Of a DNA stretch of 64,000 nt, positions 56,068 through 64,000 are shown in pieces; position 1 is the first letter of the stretch; every line of letters begins with the position of its first letter. A program made the position numbers and the translations under genes. Location of the stretch: NCBI GenBank assembly GCA_002835675.1, contig PIZR01000001.1, positions 362,303-426,302 of the forward strand. The letters are read 5' to 3'. Source of the stretch: Bacillus sp. BA3 (lineage in GTDB: Bacteria > Bacillota > Bacilli > Bacillales > DSM-1321). A model generated the notes under the pieces. It made no database searches. It was given only the letters and a program-made list of their open reading frames with translations, and was not told the DNA's origin.

Positions 56068-57408
56068 ATGTTGATTAGAATAGGTTCAGGTGCAGGATTT
56101 TCAGGTGATCGGTTGGAACCCGCATTACTTCTTGCAGAAAAAGGGAATTTGGATTATCTAGTTTTGGAATGTTTGGCTGAACGGACAATCGCGCTGGCAC
56201 ACAAGCGAAAAAAAGAGAATTCTTCATTAGGATATGATCCGCTGCTTGAAAAGAGGATGGAGATATTACTTCCAACACTCATTCAAAATGGTGTGCGGTT
56301 AATTACAAATATGGGAGCAGCCAACCCGGTCAGTGGCGCTGAAAAGGTAATTGAAATTGCCCAACGACTAGGTCTTTCTATTAAAGTCGCGGCTGTGACA
56401 GGAGATGATGTATCGTCATTCCTAGATACAGATGCACTGTCTATGGAAACAAATATGCCTCTACATTCATGTGGCCCAATTTTATCGGCAAATGCCTATC
56501 TCGGTGTGGAAGCTATTTTACCTGCGTTAGAAAAAGAAGCAGACATTATTCTGACGGGGAGAGTGGCGGATCCATCCTTATTTTTAGCTCCAATGGTTCA
56601 CCACTTCGGGTGGTCGGTTGACGATACAGATTTAATTGCACAGGGAACCATTATTGGCCACCTTTTGGAATGCGGTGGTCAAATTGCTGGAGGTTATTAC
56701 GCAGATCCGGGAAAAAAGGATGTTCCACACCTGGAGAACTTAGGATTTCCGTATGCGGAGGTACGAGCAGACGGTTCTGCCTTGATTACAAAAATTTCAA
56801 ATACAGGTGGAGTTATCAATCTAATGACGGCGAAAGAACAGCTTTTATATGAAGTCACAAATCCGAACGAATACATTACACCTGATGTAATTGCCGACTT
56901 TATGTCAGTAAAGCTTCGCGAGGCAGGGAAGGATCGAATTGAAGTAACAGGAGGGAAAGGAAAGAAACGGCCGGAAACGTTAAAAGTAAGCGTCGGTTAC
57001 CATGCAGGGTTTATTGGAGAAGGAGAAATTTCATATGCAGGTTCAAATGCATGGGGACGAGCCCAACTAGCTGGAGACGTTATGAGAAAGAGACTTGAGA
57101 AGAGTTTTGATGAGTTGCGAATTGATTATATCGGTGTTTCATCCACACACCGGAATACCTTTGGACGATGGAATGAACCATACGAAGTCCGACTAAGGGT
57201 AGCAGCTAAAGCACAAAGTCTAAGCGAAGCCGCTAAAATTGGTGAAGAGGTTGAATCTCTTTACACAAACGGGCCAGCCGGTGGAGGAGGAGCAAGAAAG
57301 TATACACACGAAGTTTTAGGAATTGTTTCTTCACTGCTTCCTCGTGAAGAAATTGAAGTGAGTGTTGTAATAAAGGAGAGTGTACTGCATGAAGAAAAAA
57401 CTATATGA
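56068..57408 (+). CDS. AtuA-family protein (DUF1446, acyclic terpene utilisation type)
   Basis: This protein of 446 residues belongs to the AtuA/DUF1446 family: RIGSGAGFSGDRLEPA at the start, LVLECLAERTIAL, TNMGAANPVSGAEK, LTGRVADPSLFLAP near residue 170 and ECGGQIAGGYY. The first family member is needed for growth on acyclic terpenes in Pseudomonas, but the reaction is not established. I start it at ATG 56068 after GAGGTGAT; a GTG at 56062 and TTG at 56071 are possible. It overlaps the next gene, its usual small partner, by 20 bases. The C-terminal PAGGGGARKYTHEV stretch is conserved in the family. Confidence 0.85.
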   Translation: MLIRIGSGAGFSGDRLEPALLLAEKGNLDYLVLECLAERTIALAHKRKKENSSLGYDPLLEKRMEILLPTLIQNGVRLITNMGAANPVSGAEKVIEIAQRLGLSIKVAAVTGDDVSSFLDTDALSMETNMPLHSCGPILSANAYLGVEAILPALEKEADIILTGRVADPSLFLAPMVHHFGWSVDDTDLIAQGTIIGHLLECGGQIAGGYYADPGKKDVPHLENLGFPYAEVRADGSALITKISNTGGVINLMTAKEQLLYEVTNPNEYITPDVIADFMSVKLREAGKDRIEVTGGKGKKRPETLKVSVGYHAGFIGEGEISYAGSNAWGRAQLAGDVMRKRLEKSFDELRIDYIGVSSTHRNTFGRWNEPYEVRLRVAAKAQSLSEAAKIGEEVESLYTNGPAGGGGARKYTHEVLGIVSSLLPREEIEVSVVIKESVLHEEKTI

Positions 57409-57712
57409 GCTTGCCCACAGTCGCGCTGGTGATAAAGGGAATATTTTGATGCTTTCGCTTATTCCATATCAGGAAAAAGACTATTCCCTTTTATGCAAAG
57501 AAGTAACAATAGACAGAGTAAAACAACATTTTAAGGACATTGTTGATGGTGAAATTTTTCGATACGAGGTTCCAAATATCGCTGCTCTTCAGTTCGTTTG
57601 CCATCAAGCTTTGCTTGGCGGAGTTACAATATCACTCGGTATGGATACGCATGGGAAAAGTTTGAGTTACGCCTTATTGGAGATGGAAATAGAGGTACAG
57701 GAAGCTTTATAG
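57389..57712 (+). CDS. Small AtuA-associated protein (AtuA ferredoxin-fold domain)
   Basis: This protein of 107 residues matches the small domain that follows AtuA, either fused or as a separate gene: LAHSRAGDKGNILMLSL near residue 7, VPNIAALQF and LGMDTHGKSLSYALLEME. AAAGGAG at 57372-57378 sets the ATG at 57389. It probably forms one complex with the AtuA protein. The enzymatic role is unknown. Confidence 0.8.
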   Translation: MKKKLYELAHSRAGDKGNILMLSLIPYQEKDYSLLCKEVTIDRVKQHFKDIVDGEIFRYEVPNIAALQFVCHQALLGGVTISLGMDTHGKSLSYALLEMEIEVQEAL

Positions 57713-57726
57713 AAGGAGGATGAAAA

Positions 57727-58830
57727 ATGGCGAAATTTATAAATAGTATTTTGATGTTACTGCTTATTTTAACATTATTTACTGTGCCTGTTTTTGCAAA
57801 AAGCAATCATATAAACAGTAAAGTGGCAGAACCAACGGCTTCTTCTGAATCGGGTAACTATTATGGGGAACAAAAAGTAGTCTTGAATTCAACGTCGCCT
57901 GGAGCAAAGATTTATTACACGACAGATGGAAGTATTCCTACAGATAAAAGCACTTTATTTATAGAGGCGATTCGCATTAATAACGATTCGATAATTAAAG
58001 CTATCGCGATAAGGGGAAAAGTAAAAAGTAAAGGGTCAACTGTAAAGACTAAGAAACATCAAAGCGATGTCGCTGAGTTTACTTACACATTCGAGACCAG
58101 GGGCTCGATCGCTGAAAAGTTTTTAGAATTCACCTATAAATCGATGCCGTACCGTCTATACGTACCTGAAAATTATAATCCAAATACATCTTATCCGCTC
58201 GTTTTGTTCTTACATGGGGGTGGGGAACGAGGAAATGATAATGAGAAGCAATTGATGGCTAACGACGGTGCCGTTATCTGGGCGGCACCTGAAAATCAAG
58301 CTAAGCATCCATCTTTTATTTTAGCTCCTCAATCACGTAATGTTCCTGATGGTGGATTCACGATTACCAGAGATGTTAATAACATTGTTAATTTAAGCAG
58401 AGTATTCGAAGTGTCCGAGGACCTTAAAATGGCATACGAAGTTTTGCAACACGTAAGAGGAGAATATAATATCGATCCAAACCGACTTTATTCCACAGGG
58501 GTGTCTCAGGGTGGTTTTGGTACATTCAATATGAATATGGAACATCCTGATACATTTGCAGCGATGATCCCAATAGCGGGAGGGGCTGATCCGGCTAAGG
58601 CCCATCTAATCAAACACGTACCAATCTGGGTATTTCATGCAAAAGACGATTCAGTCATCCCTGTTTCATATTCAAGAAATATTATAGATGCTATTAAAAG
58701 TAATGGAGGAGAACCAATATACACTGAATATAAATCAAAAATGAATTATGACCATGCATCATGGATCCCCGCCTATGAAAATGAAAAAATGATAGAGTGG
58801 GTGTTCCAGCAGGTAAAGTCTTCGAATTGA
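57727..58830 (+). CDS. Secreted alpha/beta-hydrolase esterase with a chitobiase-type N-terminal domain
   Basis: This 367-residue protein has a signal peptide (cut probably after VFAKS near residue 26) and a small beta domain of the chitobiase C-terminal type (PGAKIYYTTDGSIPT near 58-72). An esterase domain from about residue 130 has LFLHGGGERGND as oxyanion region, the nucleophile in GVSQGGFG, aspartate in HAKDDSVIP and histidine in DHASW. The domain resembles feruloyl- or polyester-type esterases. AAGGAGG precedes the ATG. As the last gene of the sigma-54 operon it probably releases outside the cell the carboxylate that the transporter imports (inference). Confidence 0.83.
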   Translation: MAKFINSILMLLLILTLFTVPVFAKSNHINSKVAEPTASSESGNYYGEQKVVLNSTSPGAKIYYTTDGSIPTDKSTLFIEAIRINNDSIIKAIAIRGKVKSKGSTVKTKKHQSDVAEFTYTFETRGSIAEKFLEFTYKSMPYRLYVPENYNPNTSYPLVLFLHGGGERGNDNEKQLMANDGAVIWAAPENQAKHPSFILAPQSRNVPDGGFTITRDVNNIVNLSRVFEVSEDLKMAYEVLQHVRGEYNIDPNRLYSTGVSQGGFGTFNMNMEHPDTFAAMIPIAGGADPAKAHLIKHVPIWVFHAKDDSVIPVSYSRNIIDAIKSNGGEPIYTEYKSKMNYDHASWIPAYENEKMIEWVFQQVKSSN

Positions 58831-58881
58831 ATTTTGTGTAAAAAGGATTTAATAACTATCTACAAATGATTAAAGTTAACG

Positions 58882-58910
58882 AAAAAGCCTCTAACACTTA
58901 GAGGTTTTTC
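58882..58910 (+). terminator. Terminator of the sigma-54 operon
   Basis: AAAAAGCCTCTAA pairs with TTAGAGGTTTTT around a CAC loop, with one unpaired C. Confidence 0.85.
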
Positions 58911-59407
58911 TGTTTTAACGGCCGCAAGAAGGACAAGATATGACGCGTTTTTTATTGATTTATCGAATTAATAAAAATGATGTCGTCTAGTTTTCTGCAA
59001 AAAACCTTCAAGTTATCTTAAGAAATCGATTTTATAGTTAATGCAAAAAGGATCTTCAATGTGGAGATCCATTTATACTGCTTCTTCAACGTTAATTTTA
59101 GTAGTTGAAGAAACAGCGTTACTTTAATAAATATCATAGTACATCTATGAAAGCTTAGTTGACACTCCTATTCGTTAAGCAGGTTAAATTATTAGTAATG
59201 TCTATGTTAATAACCTAGACATATTTTTTTATTAATATGATCAAAATAGTATCCGTGATTGTAATTTTTTCTGATGTATAAGAGAAAACACACACCTTAC
59301 TGAGATGGTTTATTTTCATGCTAAAAATATCTATATATGTTGGAAATTTAAAAATCTTGACGATCTTTTTTAGACTCTTCCTTATCTTGTACCTTACATA
59401 CCTTATT
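58911..59407. other. Intergenic region, nothing recognised
   Basis: AT-rich stretch between the convergent esterase and YuiD-like genes. No supported frame or RNA seen. Confidence 0.4.
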
Positions 59408-59932
59408 TCAAGATCTAGAATATCTATGCTTGCCCAACGTTTTCAGCCGTTTGGTTTTTGAGGGCTTGTCATCCTCCAATTTATCTGAGATAAGCCCAAG
59501 TACCACTCCAAGCAACGCACCTGCCCCCACTTCCACAGGCTGATGTCCGAGCAGTTCATTCAGTTCCTTCTCACGCTCCACAAACTCAAAGCTCGGAAAC
59601 TCTCCCGAAAATTTCGCCATATTATCTTCAAGATCATTCACAAGCTTAGCAATTTCACCTGTATGGCGCCGAATCCCCTGAGCATCATACATCACAATCA
59701 CGCCAAACACTGTCGCAAGAGCTGTTTCCGTATGCAGCCATCCTTTATTCGCTGCCACATAGGATGCCAGTGCGGCCACACCGGCAGAGTGCGAACTAGG
59801 CATGCCACCTGTTGTGAAAGCCTGCTTCAAGTCCCACTTTCCCGTCAGCTTATAATGCGTTAAAATTTTCAGTCCTTGCGCAATGCCGATCGCCGAAAGC
59901 GCCGTTAAAATTCCCCGATTCATCTTTTCCAT
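59408..59932 (-). CDS. yuiD: YuiD-like acid phosphatase/VPR-related membrane protein (DUF212)
   Basis: This protein of 174 residues has four hydrophobic segments and the family motif TTGGMPSSHSAGVAALASY near residue 38 with VMYDAQGIRRHTG near 78, the signature of the DUF212/YuiD group related to PAP2 phosphatases. I start it at 59932 because GGAGTGGAGG lies just before on the minus strand. It has a lysine-rich C-terminus. Its substrate is unknown. It stands alone. Confidence 0.85.
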   Translation of the reverse strand: MEKMNRGILTALSAIGIAQGLKILTHYKLTGKWDLKQAFTTGGMPSSHSAGVAALASYVAANKGWLHTETALATVFGVIVMYDAQGIRRHTGEIAKLVNDLEDNMAKFSGEFPSFEFVEREKELNELLGHQPVEVGAGALLGVVLGLISDKLEDDKPSKTKRLKTLGKHRYSRS

Positions 59933-60192
59933 GAGCAACTCCTCCACTCCAGACCAGTCCAACCCAATCCAGGATTTTATCTTCCCTCTTTTGATACCCC
60001 AATAATAATTTTTATATGCAGCAGTTCCATGATTATCGGCATTTAATAAGAGCCTGCTTAATTTCCGACCTAGGGGGTTCTGACTTGCTTTTTTCGGAGA
60101 AGGTCACCATTTTATAATAATATTTATAGGATGGGTCACTTAAGGAAAATATATAACGGAAGATTATTAACAGGTGTTAAGGTGGCAATGGG

Positions 60193-60564
60193 ATGAACAA
60201 GATCAAGGATATGAATCCGGAAGAGTTAAAAAAGATCATGACGGTAACCGAGCAAATGTCTTTCACAAAAAACTTCAGGTCTGCTACTGCTGAAGAATGG
60301 TTTGTTTTCATTCCCGGCTTTAATGATCCAGTTACTGGAGGAGCTGCTGGAAAGGCTATAGTTCACTACAATCTATATGGAAACAAAGATATGTTCATTA
60401 ACACGACGGTCATTCTGGATGACCCTGTTTTATTTGAGGTGAAAAACTTTCAGCTGGTTTACTCTATTTGTGATGAACTTATAAATCGTCTCGTGGGATA
60501 CGCTGATACTTTACTGTCCGTTCACGCAGGTTCAAATTCTTACAATGCTGAGTATAAACGATAA
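60193..60564 (+). CDS. Protein of unknown function beside an erythromycin-esterase-like gene
   Basis: This 123-residue soluble protein shows no motif that I recognise. It has an N-terminal helix (MNPEELKKIMTVTEQM) and mixed strands such as AAGKAIVHYNLYGNKDMFIN and FEVKNFQLVYSICDELI. An AAGGTGG-type site lies before the ATG. It ends 30 bases before the esterase-like gene, so both are probably one operon. Confidence 0.6.
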   Translation: MNKIKDMNPEELKKIMTVTEQMSFTKNFRSATAEEWFVFIPGFNDPVTGGAAGKAIVHYNLYGNKDMFINTTVILDDPVLFEVKNFQLVYSICDELINRLVGYADTLLSVHAGSNSYNAEYKR

Positions 60565-60593
60565 TGTTCGTAAGAGAACAAGGAGGAAAAACA

Positions 60594-61862
60594 GTGCATC
60601 ATAATCTGGTTCAATCAATAATCGAACAATCAGTCATGCTTAAAAGTGAAGCGGATTGGGATAAACTCGTTGAACAAGTCAATAAATCCAAATTTGTTTT
60701 GCTGGGTGAGGCATCACATGGAACATCCGAGTTTTACACGGCCCGAGTTGAAATTACAAAAAAACTGATTCAAGAAAAAGGGTTCACCTTTGTAGCCGTT
60801 GAAGGCGATTGGCCCGCATGCCAGGCAATCAATAGGTATGTTAAAGGCTATGACCTAGTGACTAAATCGGCAAGGGATGTGCTTAAAAGTTTTAACCGCT
60901 GGCCTACATGGATGTGGGCAAACGAGGAAATGATCGACCTGATTGAATGGATGAAAGAATACAATGAGTCCGGACAAAATCAAACGAAAGTTGGATTTTA
61001 TGGGATAGATATCTATAGTCTTTGGGAATCCATGGATGAAGTTATCCATTACTTAAAACAAATTGATTCACCTGACCTCGAGGCTGCCAGACAGGCGTTC
61101 ACATGTTTTGAGCCATTCAATCGGAATAATGAGGAGTACGCAGTTTCCGCAGGCATTTTTTCAGAAGACTGTATAGATGAGGTTGCCAAATTGCTGACGA
61201 CTATTCAACGAAAAAAAGAAAAATACCCTCATCATGAAGAAATGAATTTGAACCTTCAAGTGAATGCATTGGTAGCGTATAATGCAGAAAATTATTACAG
61301 GACGATGGTGGTTCATGATGATAAATCATGGAATATTCGAGATATGCATATGGTGGATGCGCTTAATGAAATTATGGATTTTTACGGTTCTGAAGGCAAG
61401 GCGATTGTATGGGAACATAATACCCATGTTGGCGATGCCAGCGCTACAGATATGAGAGATTCCGGGATGATTAACGTCGGCCAGGTCATTCGTGAACAAA
61501 ACTCAACTGAAGATGTATTTATCACAGGTTTCGGAACCTATAGGGGAACCGTTATTGCAGCAGATGAATGGGGCAAGGATTTTGAAATAAAAACAGTACC
61601 ACCGGCTATGAATGGAAGTTGGGAGGAGGCTATGCACCTTTCAGGCGCGTATGATAAGTTGCTCATTTTCACCGAAGAAAATCGTCAGCTATTCCAAGAT
61701 AGAATTGGACATCGGGCTATCGGGGTTGTATACCGACCGGAATATGAACTATACGGAAACTATGTACCTTCTGTAATGTCAGATAGATATGATGCTTTTG
61801 TTTACATTGATGAAACGCAGGCCCTTCACCCGCTTGTTCATGAAAAAGCACCCGTTGTGTAA
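60594..61862 (+). CDS. Erythromycin esterase-family protein (EreA/EreB-like)
   Basis: This protein of 422 residues belongs to the erythromycin esterase superfamily: LLGEASHGTSEFYTAR near residue 37 with the catalytic histidine, FVAVEGDWPACQAIN, FYGIDIYSLWESM and WEHNTHVGDAS. Members include macrolide esterases, but most Bacillus homologues have unknown substrates and do not confer resistance. The GTG at 60594 is set by AAGGAGG at 60580-60586; the ATG at 60564 has no ribosome site. It has no signal peptide. Confidence 0.83.
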   Translation: MHHNLVQSIIEQSVMLKSEADWDKLVEQVNKSKFVLLGEASHGTSEFYTARVEITKKLIQEKGFTFVAVEGDWPACQAINRYVKGYDLVTKSARDVLKSFNRWPTWMWANEEMIDLIEWMKEYNESGQNQTKVGFYGIDIYSLWESMDEVIHYLKQIDSPDLEAARQAFTCFEPFNRNNEEYAVSAGIFSEDCIDEVAKLLTTIQRKKEKYPHHEEMNLNLQVNALVAYNAENYYRTMVVHDDKSWNIRDMHMVDALNEIMDFYGSEGKAIVWEHNTHVGDASATDMRDSGMINVGQVIREQNSTEDVFITGFGTYRGTVIAADEWGKDFEIKTVPPAMNGSWEEAMHLSGAYDKLLIFTEENRQLFQDRIGHRAIGVVYRPEYELYGNYVPSVMSDRYDAFVYIDETQALHPLVHEKAPVV

Positions 61863-61914
61863 AAAAGACAAAGCCATATATAACCATCGTGTTATAAATG
61901 GCTTTGTCTTTTGT
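61862..61914 (+). terminator. Terminator after the esterase-like gene
   Basis: AAAAGACAAAGCCAT pairs perfectly with ATGGCTTTGTCTTTT around a long loop. Confidence 0.88.
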
Positions 61915-62221
61915 TCGTGCTTATTCTTAACAACGCTGCCTTTTATTTTAAGACTTATGAAAAGCTAATGAAATCGTTGCGTGCAAAGCGATTTAATATT
62001 TAAATTAAAAACCATTCTTTTAAGAAAGGTTTTTATCTTGATATCTATTTGCAGAAGGGCATCCAAAACAGACGGTGTAATAAAGAAAGAGGTAAGAAAA
62101 ATGACAAAGACAGTGCGAGATGACTACACCTGAAAAGACTGATACATCAGCTTTTTTTCTTTGTTTAAAAATTAACTAGTACCAATTATGTAGAAAACAA
62201 TTGACCTAGACCATATTAAAT
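61915..62221. other. Intergenic region before the repeat
   Basis: Only a weak hairpin (CTGATACATCAG with a T run near 62137-62158) is visible. No supported gene. Confidence 0.4.
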
Positions 62222-62310
62222 GGAACAGGTGTGCCAGACTCCTGCGGGAAAAGCGCGTCAAAGGGGAGACCCAGCAGGCGCAAAGGCGCCGAGGAGGCCC
62301 CGGTTTTACA
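62222..62310. repeat. GC-rich intergenic repeat element
   Basis: This stretch is far richer in G and C than its surroundings. It has the pattern GACTCCTGCGGGAAAAGCG, GGGGAGACCCAGCAGGCG and GCGCCGAGGAGGCCCC. Very similar blocks recur in intergenic regions of many Bacillaceae genomes (recollection). It contains short inverted parts (CCTGCGGG / CCAGCAGG). The short frame through it is not a gene. Confidence 0.6.
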
Positions 62311-62318
62311 AACACATA

Positions 62319-62391
62319 AAACTGTAGACAAACTTGATTTTCATCGAGTTTGTCTACAGTTTGAGAAGACTAAAAATAGTCTTTTTTTATA
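62319..62391 (+). terminator. Perfect 16-base hairpin followed by a terminator hairpin
   Basis: AAACTGTAGACAAACT (62319-62334) is exactly complementary to AGTTTGTCTACAGTTT (62347-62362). A second small stem (AGACTA/TAGTCT) with seven T follows. It directly adjoins the GC-rich repeat and may belong to it. Confidence 0.7.
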
Positions 62392-62506
62392 TTTACAAAT
62401 TGTTCAACGTAAGTATATTTTATGGTTAAAGAAAAGCCAAGTGTAAAATAGTATGATCCCCATCAAATTAGGTTAATGTTTGTTTTACCCACATTTAGCA
62501 CACTTT

Positions 62507-62944
62507 TCATTCATTAATTCTTTTTATCATTAAAAGATGTGGACCGCCATCTTCCATAAAGACATCGGATGAAGTCTGATAGCCGAGTTTTTTATAAAAA
62601 CCCTCTGCCTGTGTTTGCCCATGTAATTTCACCTGGGATATTTCCTTTTTCTTTGCGATTTCTTCCAACGTTTTAATTATTATTTTTCCAAGACCAAACT
62701 TACGGTAAGGCTCTAAGATGCAAATTCTCTCCAATTTTCCTAAACCATCAACAACTCTTAACCTACCAGTTCCGACTGGTTTTTCATTATAATAGACTAA
62801 TATGTGTTCAGATAAAGCATTAAGTGTATCGTATTCATCAAATTCACTTTCTAAAGCGAAGCCTTGTTCCTCAACAAATACCTCTTTTCTGATTTGAAAG
62901 GCTACTTTTAAATCACTTTCTGTAGTTATTCTCTTTGAATCCAA
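62507..62944 (-). CDS. GNAT-family N-acetyltransferase (ElaA/YjcF-like)
   Basis: This 145-residue protein is a GNAT enzyme that transfers acetyl from acetyl-CoA to an amine. IRKEVFVEEQGF near residue 18 is typical of the ElaA/YjcF subgroup. The CoA-binding loop is YRKFGLGKIII near 80, followed by HGQTQAEGFYKKLGYQ. It is divergent from the MarR gene, with the shared region holding a MarR-type operator. The substrate is unknown. Confidence 0.85.
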   Translation of the reverse strand: MDSKRITTESDLKVAFQIRKEVFVEEQGFALESEFDEYDTLNALSEHILVYYNEKPVGTGRLRVVDGLGKLERICILEPYRKFGLGKIIIKTLEEIAKKKEISQVKLHGQTQAEGFYKKLGYQTSSDVFMEDGGPHLLMIKRINE

Positions 62945-63027
62945 TGTTCTTCATCCCTTTTCTAGATTTATTCAGTAAGACAAGTCATAATATATGTATA
63001 ACTTTTTTATAGTATATACGAAATTAA

Positions 63028-63049
63028 TTTTGTTGTAAATACAACAAAA
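63028..63049. promoter_or_regulatory. Perfect palindrome, probable MarR operator
   Basis: TTTTGTTGTA and TACAACAAAA are exact inverted repeats separated by AA. The site lies 18 bases before the MarR start, overlapping its ribosome site and promoter region, and could also affect the divergent GNAT gene. Confidence 0.75.
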
Positions 63050-63067
63050 AAGTCAGGGGCTTTTTGA

Positions 63068-63520
63068 ATGAAGGAAATACTCCGTGAAATTGGAATGATA
63101 GCAAGGGCATTGGACTCTATAAGTAATATCGAATTTAAAGAATTTGACCTAACAAAAGGGCAGTATTTGTATCTTGTTCGAATATGTGAAAATCCAGGAA
63201 TCATTCAGGAAAAGTTAGCAGAGATGATTAAGGTTGACCGGACGACAGCAGCTCGGGCCATTAAAAAACTTGAAATTCAAGGGTTTATTGAAAAGAAAAA
63301 TGATGAGGAAAACAAAAAAATTAAAAAGTTATATGCTACCGATAAAGGTGAGAAGGTTTATCCCTTTTTGAAAAAAGAAGGAGAGTACACCGACAAGGTT
63401 GCATTATCGGGATTTTCTTTGGAAGAGACGGAAACGATGTTTCATCTTCTTCAAAGGGTCAGAAAAAATATTGAGGTAGATTGGGAATTTGTGAAAAAGG
63501 GCAATAAAAGGGGGTATTGA
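63068..63520 (+). CDS. MarR-family transcriptional regulator
   Basis: This 150-residue protein has the MarR winged helix near residues 30-95 (LTKGQYLYLVRICENPGI, DRTTAARAIKKLEIQGFIEKK) and C-terminal dimer helices. MarR repressors bind palindromes such as the one 18 bases upstream, so it is probably autoregulated. It converges with an ABC exporter gene, which may be part of its drug-response regulon (inference). Confidence 0.87.
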   Translation: MKEILREIGMIARALDSISNIEFKEFDLTKGQYLYLVRICENPGIIQEKLAEMIKVDRTTAARAIKKLEIQGFIEKKNDEENKKIKKLYATDKGEKVYPFLKKEGEYTDKVALSGFSLEETETMFHLLQRVRKNIEVDWEFVKKGNKRGY

Positions 63521-63578
63521 TACGGCTTATAAGTTATTACAGATTCTTGAATGGAATGGTATTGGATAAGAATTTTAT

Positions 63579-63618
63579 AAAGAGAGGCTCGATTCCGATT
63601 GGGAAATGAGCCTCTTTC
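63579..63618. terminator. Bidirectional terminator between marR and the ABC gene
   Basis: AAGAGAGGCTC pairs with GAGCCTCTTT around a loop; A and T runs flank it, so it can serve both convergent genes. Confidence 0.8.
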
Positions 63619-63621
63619 TAA

Positions 63622-64000
63622 TTATCCAGCTACATTTTCAGTGAACTGACTATTGTATAGCTCTGCATAGAAACCATTCTCCCTTAAAAGGTCTGAATGC
63701 GTTCCCTTCTCTATCACTTTCCCTTGATCCATAACAAGAATCAAATCTGCATCCTTAATTGTTGAGAGGCGATGGGCAATGACAAAGCTAGTTCGTCCTT
63801 CCATGAGTCGGTTCATGGCCTTTTGGATAAAGACTTCTGTCCGAGTGTCCACACTAGACGTCGCTTCATCCAATATCATGATTGGTGGATCTGCTAGAAC
63901 CGCTCGGGCGATTGTCAAAAGCTGCTTTTGGCCTTGTGAGATGTTCGAAGCTTCTTCGTTTAAGATTGTCTCATAACCATCTGGCAGTGTCCGAATGAAA
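63622..64000 (-). CDS. ABC exporter, C-terminal part of ATPase domain (runs off the window)
   Basis: This is the end of an ABC exporter of the fused membrane/ATPase type. The visible part has signature NISQGQKQLLTIARA, Walker B IMILDEATSSVD, the switch histidine in FVIAHRLSTIKDADLILVM and the final KGTHSDLL segment, as in multidrug exporters of the YfiBC/LmrA kind. The frame is open to the window edge, so the membrane domain lies beyond base 64000. Its stop is at 63622. Confidence 0.88.
   Translation of the reverse strand, partial: FIRTLPDGYETILNEEASNISQGQKQLLTIARAVLADPPIMILDEATSSVDTRTEVFIQKAMNRLMEGRTSFVIAHRLSTIKDADLILVMDQGKVIEKGTHSDLLRENGFYAELYNSQFTENVAG

Noticed and set aside
60594..61862. 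Acquired macrolide resistance gene
   Set aside because: Base composition and setting match the chromosome, there are no mobile-element genes nearby, and most homologues in Bacillus are not resistance enzymes.
62231..62446. 71-codon frame starting MPDSCGKSASKG
   Set aside because: It runs through the GC-rich repeat and both hairpins; composition follows the repeat, and no ribosome site is present.

Overview
The window reads as chromosome of a low-GC Gram-positive spore former of the family Bacillaceae, most likely a Bacillus/Peribacillus-type soil species (inference). The support is gene content and order: phoD-tatAd-tatCd, csoR-copZ-copA, yhaQ-yhaP, an intracellular subtilisin, a Spo0E-like remnant, CcpA-type cre sites, strong AGGAGG ribosome binding sites and frequent TTG/GTG starts. 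I see no rRNA, tRNA, CRISPR array, phage or intact insertion sequence.

Left part (1.4-22.5 kb): a large sugar locus built around L-rhamnose. rhaEW (fused aldolase/dehydrogenase) and rhaA come first. A three-component sensor follows: a sugar-binding lipoprotein, a YesM-type histidine kinase and a YesN/AraC-type response regulator. After it come an epimerase, a ribokinase-like kinase, a complete RhaTPQS-type ABC importer, an AraB-like kinase, rhaB, a tandem class II aldolase and the DeoR-type regulator rhaR. The promoters of rhaEW and rhaR carry the same AAACAAA-rich repeat just after the -10 box. The extra kinases, epimerase and second aldolase suggest that a second sugar is handled by the same importer.

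Middle (22.8-42.8 kb): housekeeping and stress genes (yhaQP-type exporter, intracellular protease, copper resistance, DinB-like protein, patatin-like lipase, a 2-ketogluconate-type transporter/reductase pair, phoD plus a Tat translocase, a YitT-like protein). Between them lie decayed genes: an ATP-grasp gene with two frameshifts, a nucleoside-transporter tail, a ruined second copy of the intracellular protease, and a Spo0E-like gene shifted in a poly-A run.

Right part (42.8-54.3 kb): an organosulfonate/organophosphonate regulon. It contains an amino-acid permease, a lipoprotein, phnX, xsc, a taurine:pyruvate-type aminotransferase, a PIG-L deacetylase, a YeiH-type sulfite/sulfate exporter and a GntR/UTRA regulator. 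One 23-base operator recurs at three promoters (permease, xsc, gntR), so the regulator probably controls the whole unit including itself.

Directly beside it (52.9-58.9 kb) is a self-contained sigma-54 module. A PAS/AAA+ activator with an unusual GAFTNA loop is followed by three copies of an 18-base palindrome and a -24/-12 promoter. That promoter precedes an operon of a CitMHS transporter, an AtuA-family protein, its small AtuA partner and a secreted esterase. I know of no pathway that fits this set; it is the best candidate for an undescribed system. The window closes with a YuiD-like protein, an erythromycin-esterase-like protein with an unknown partner, a GC-rich repeat, a GNAT enzyme, a MarR regulator with a perfect palindromic operator, and the end of an ABC exporter that runs off the edge.
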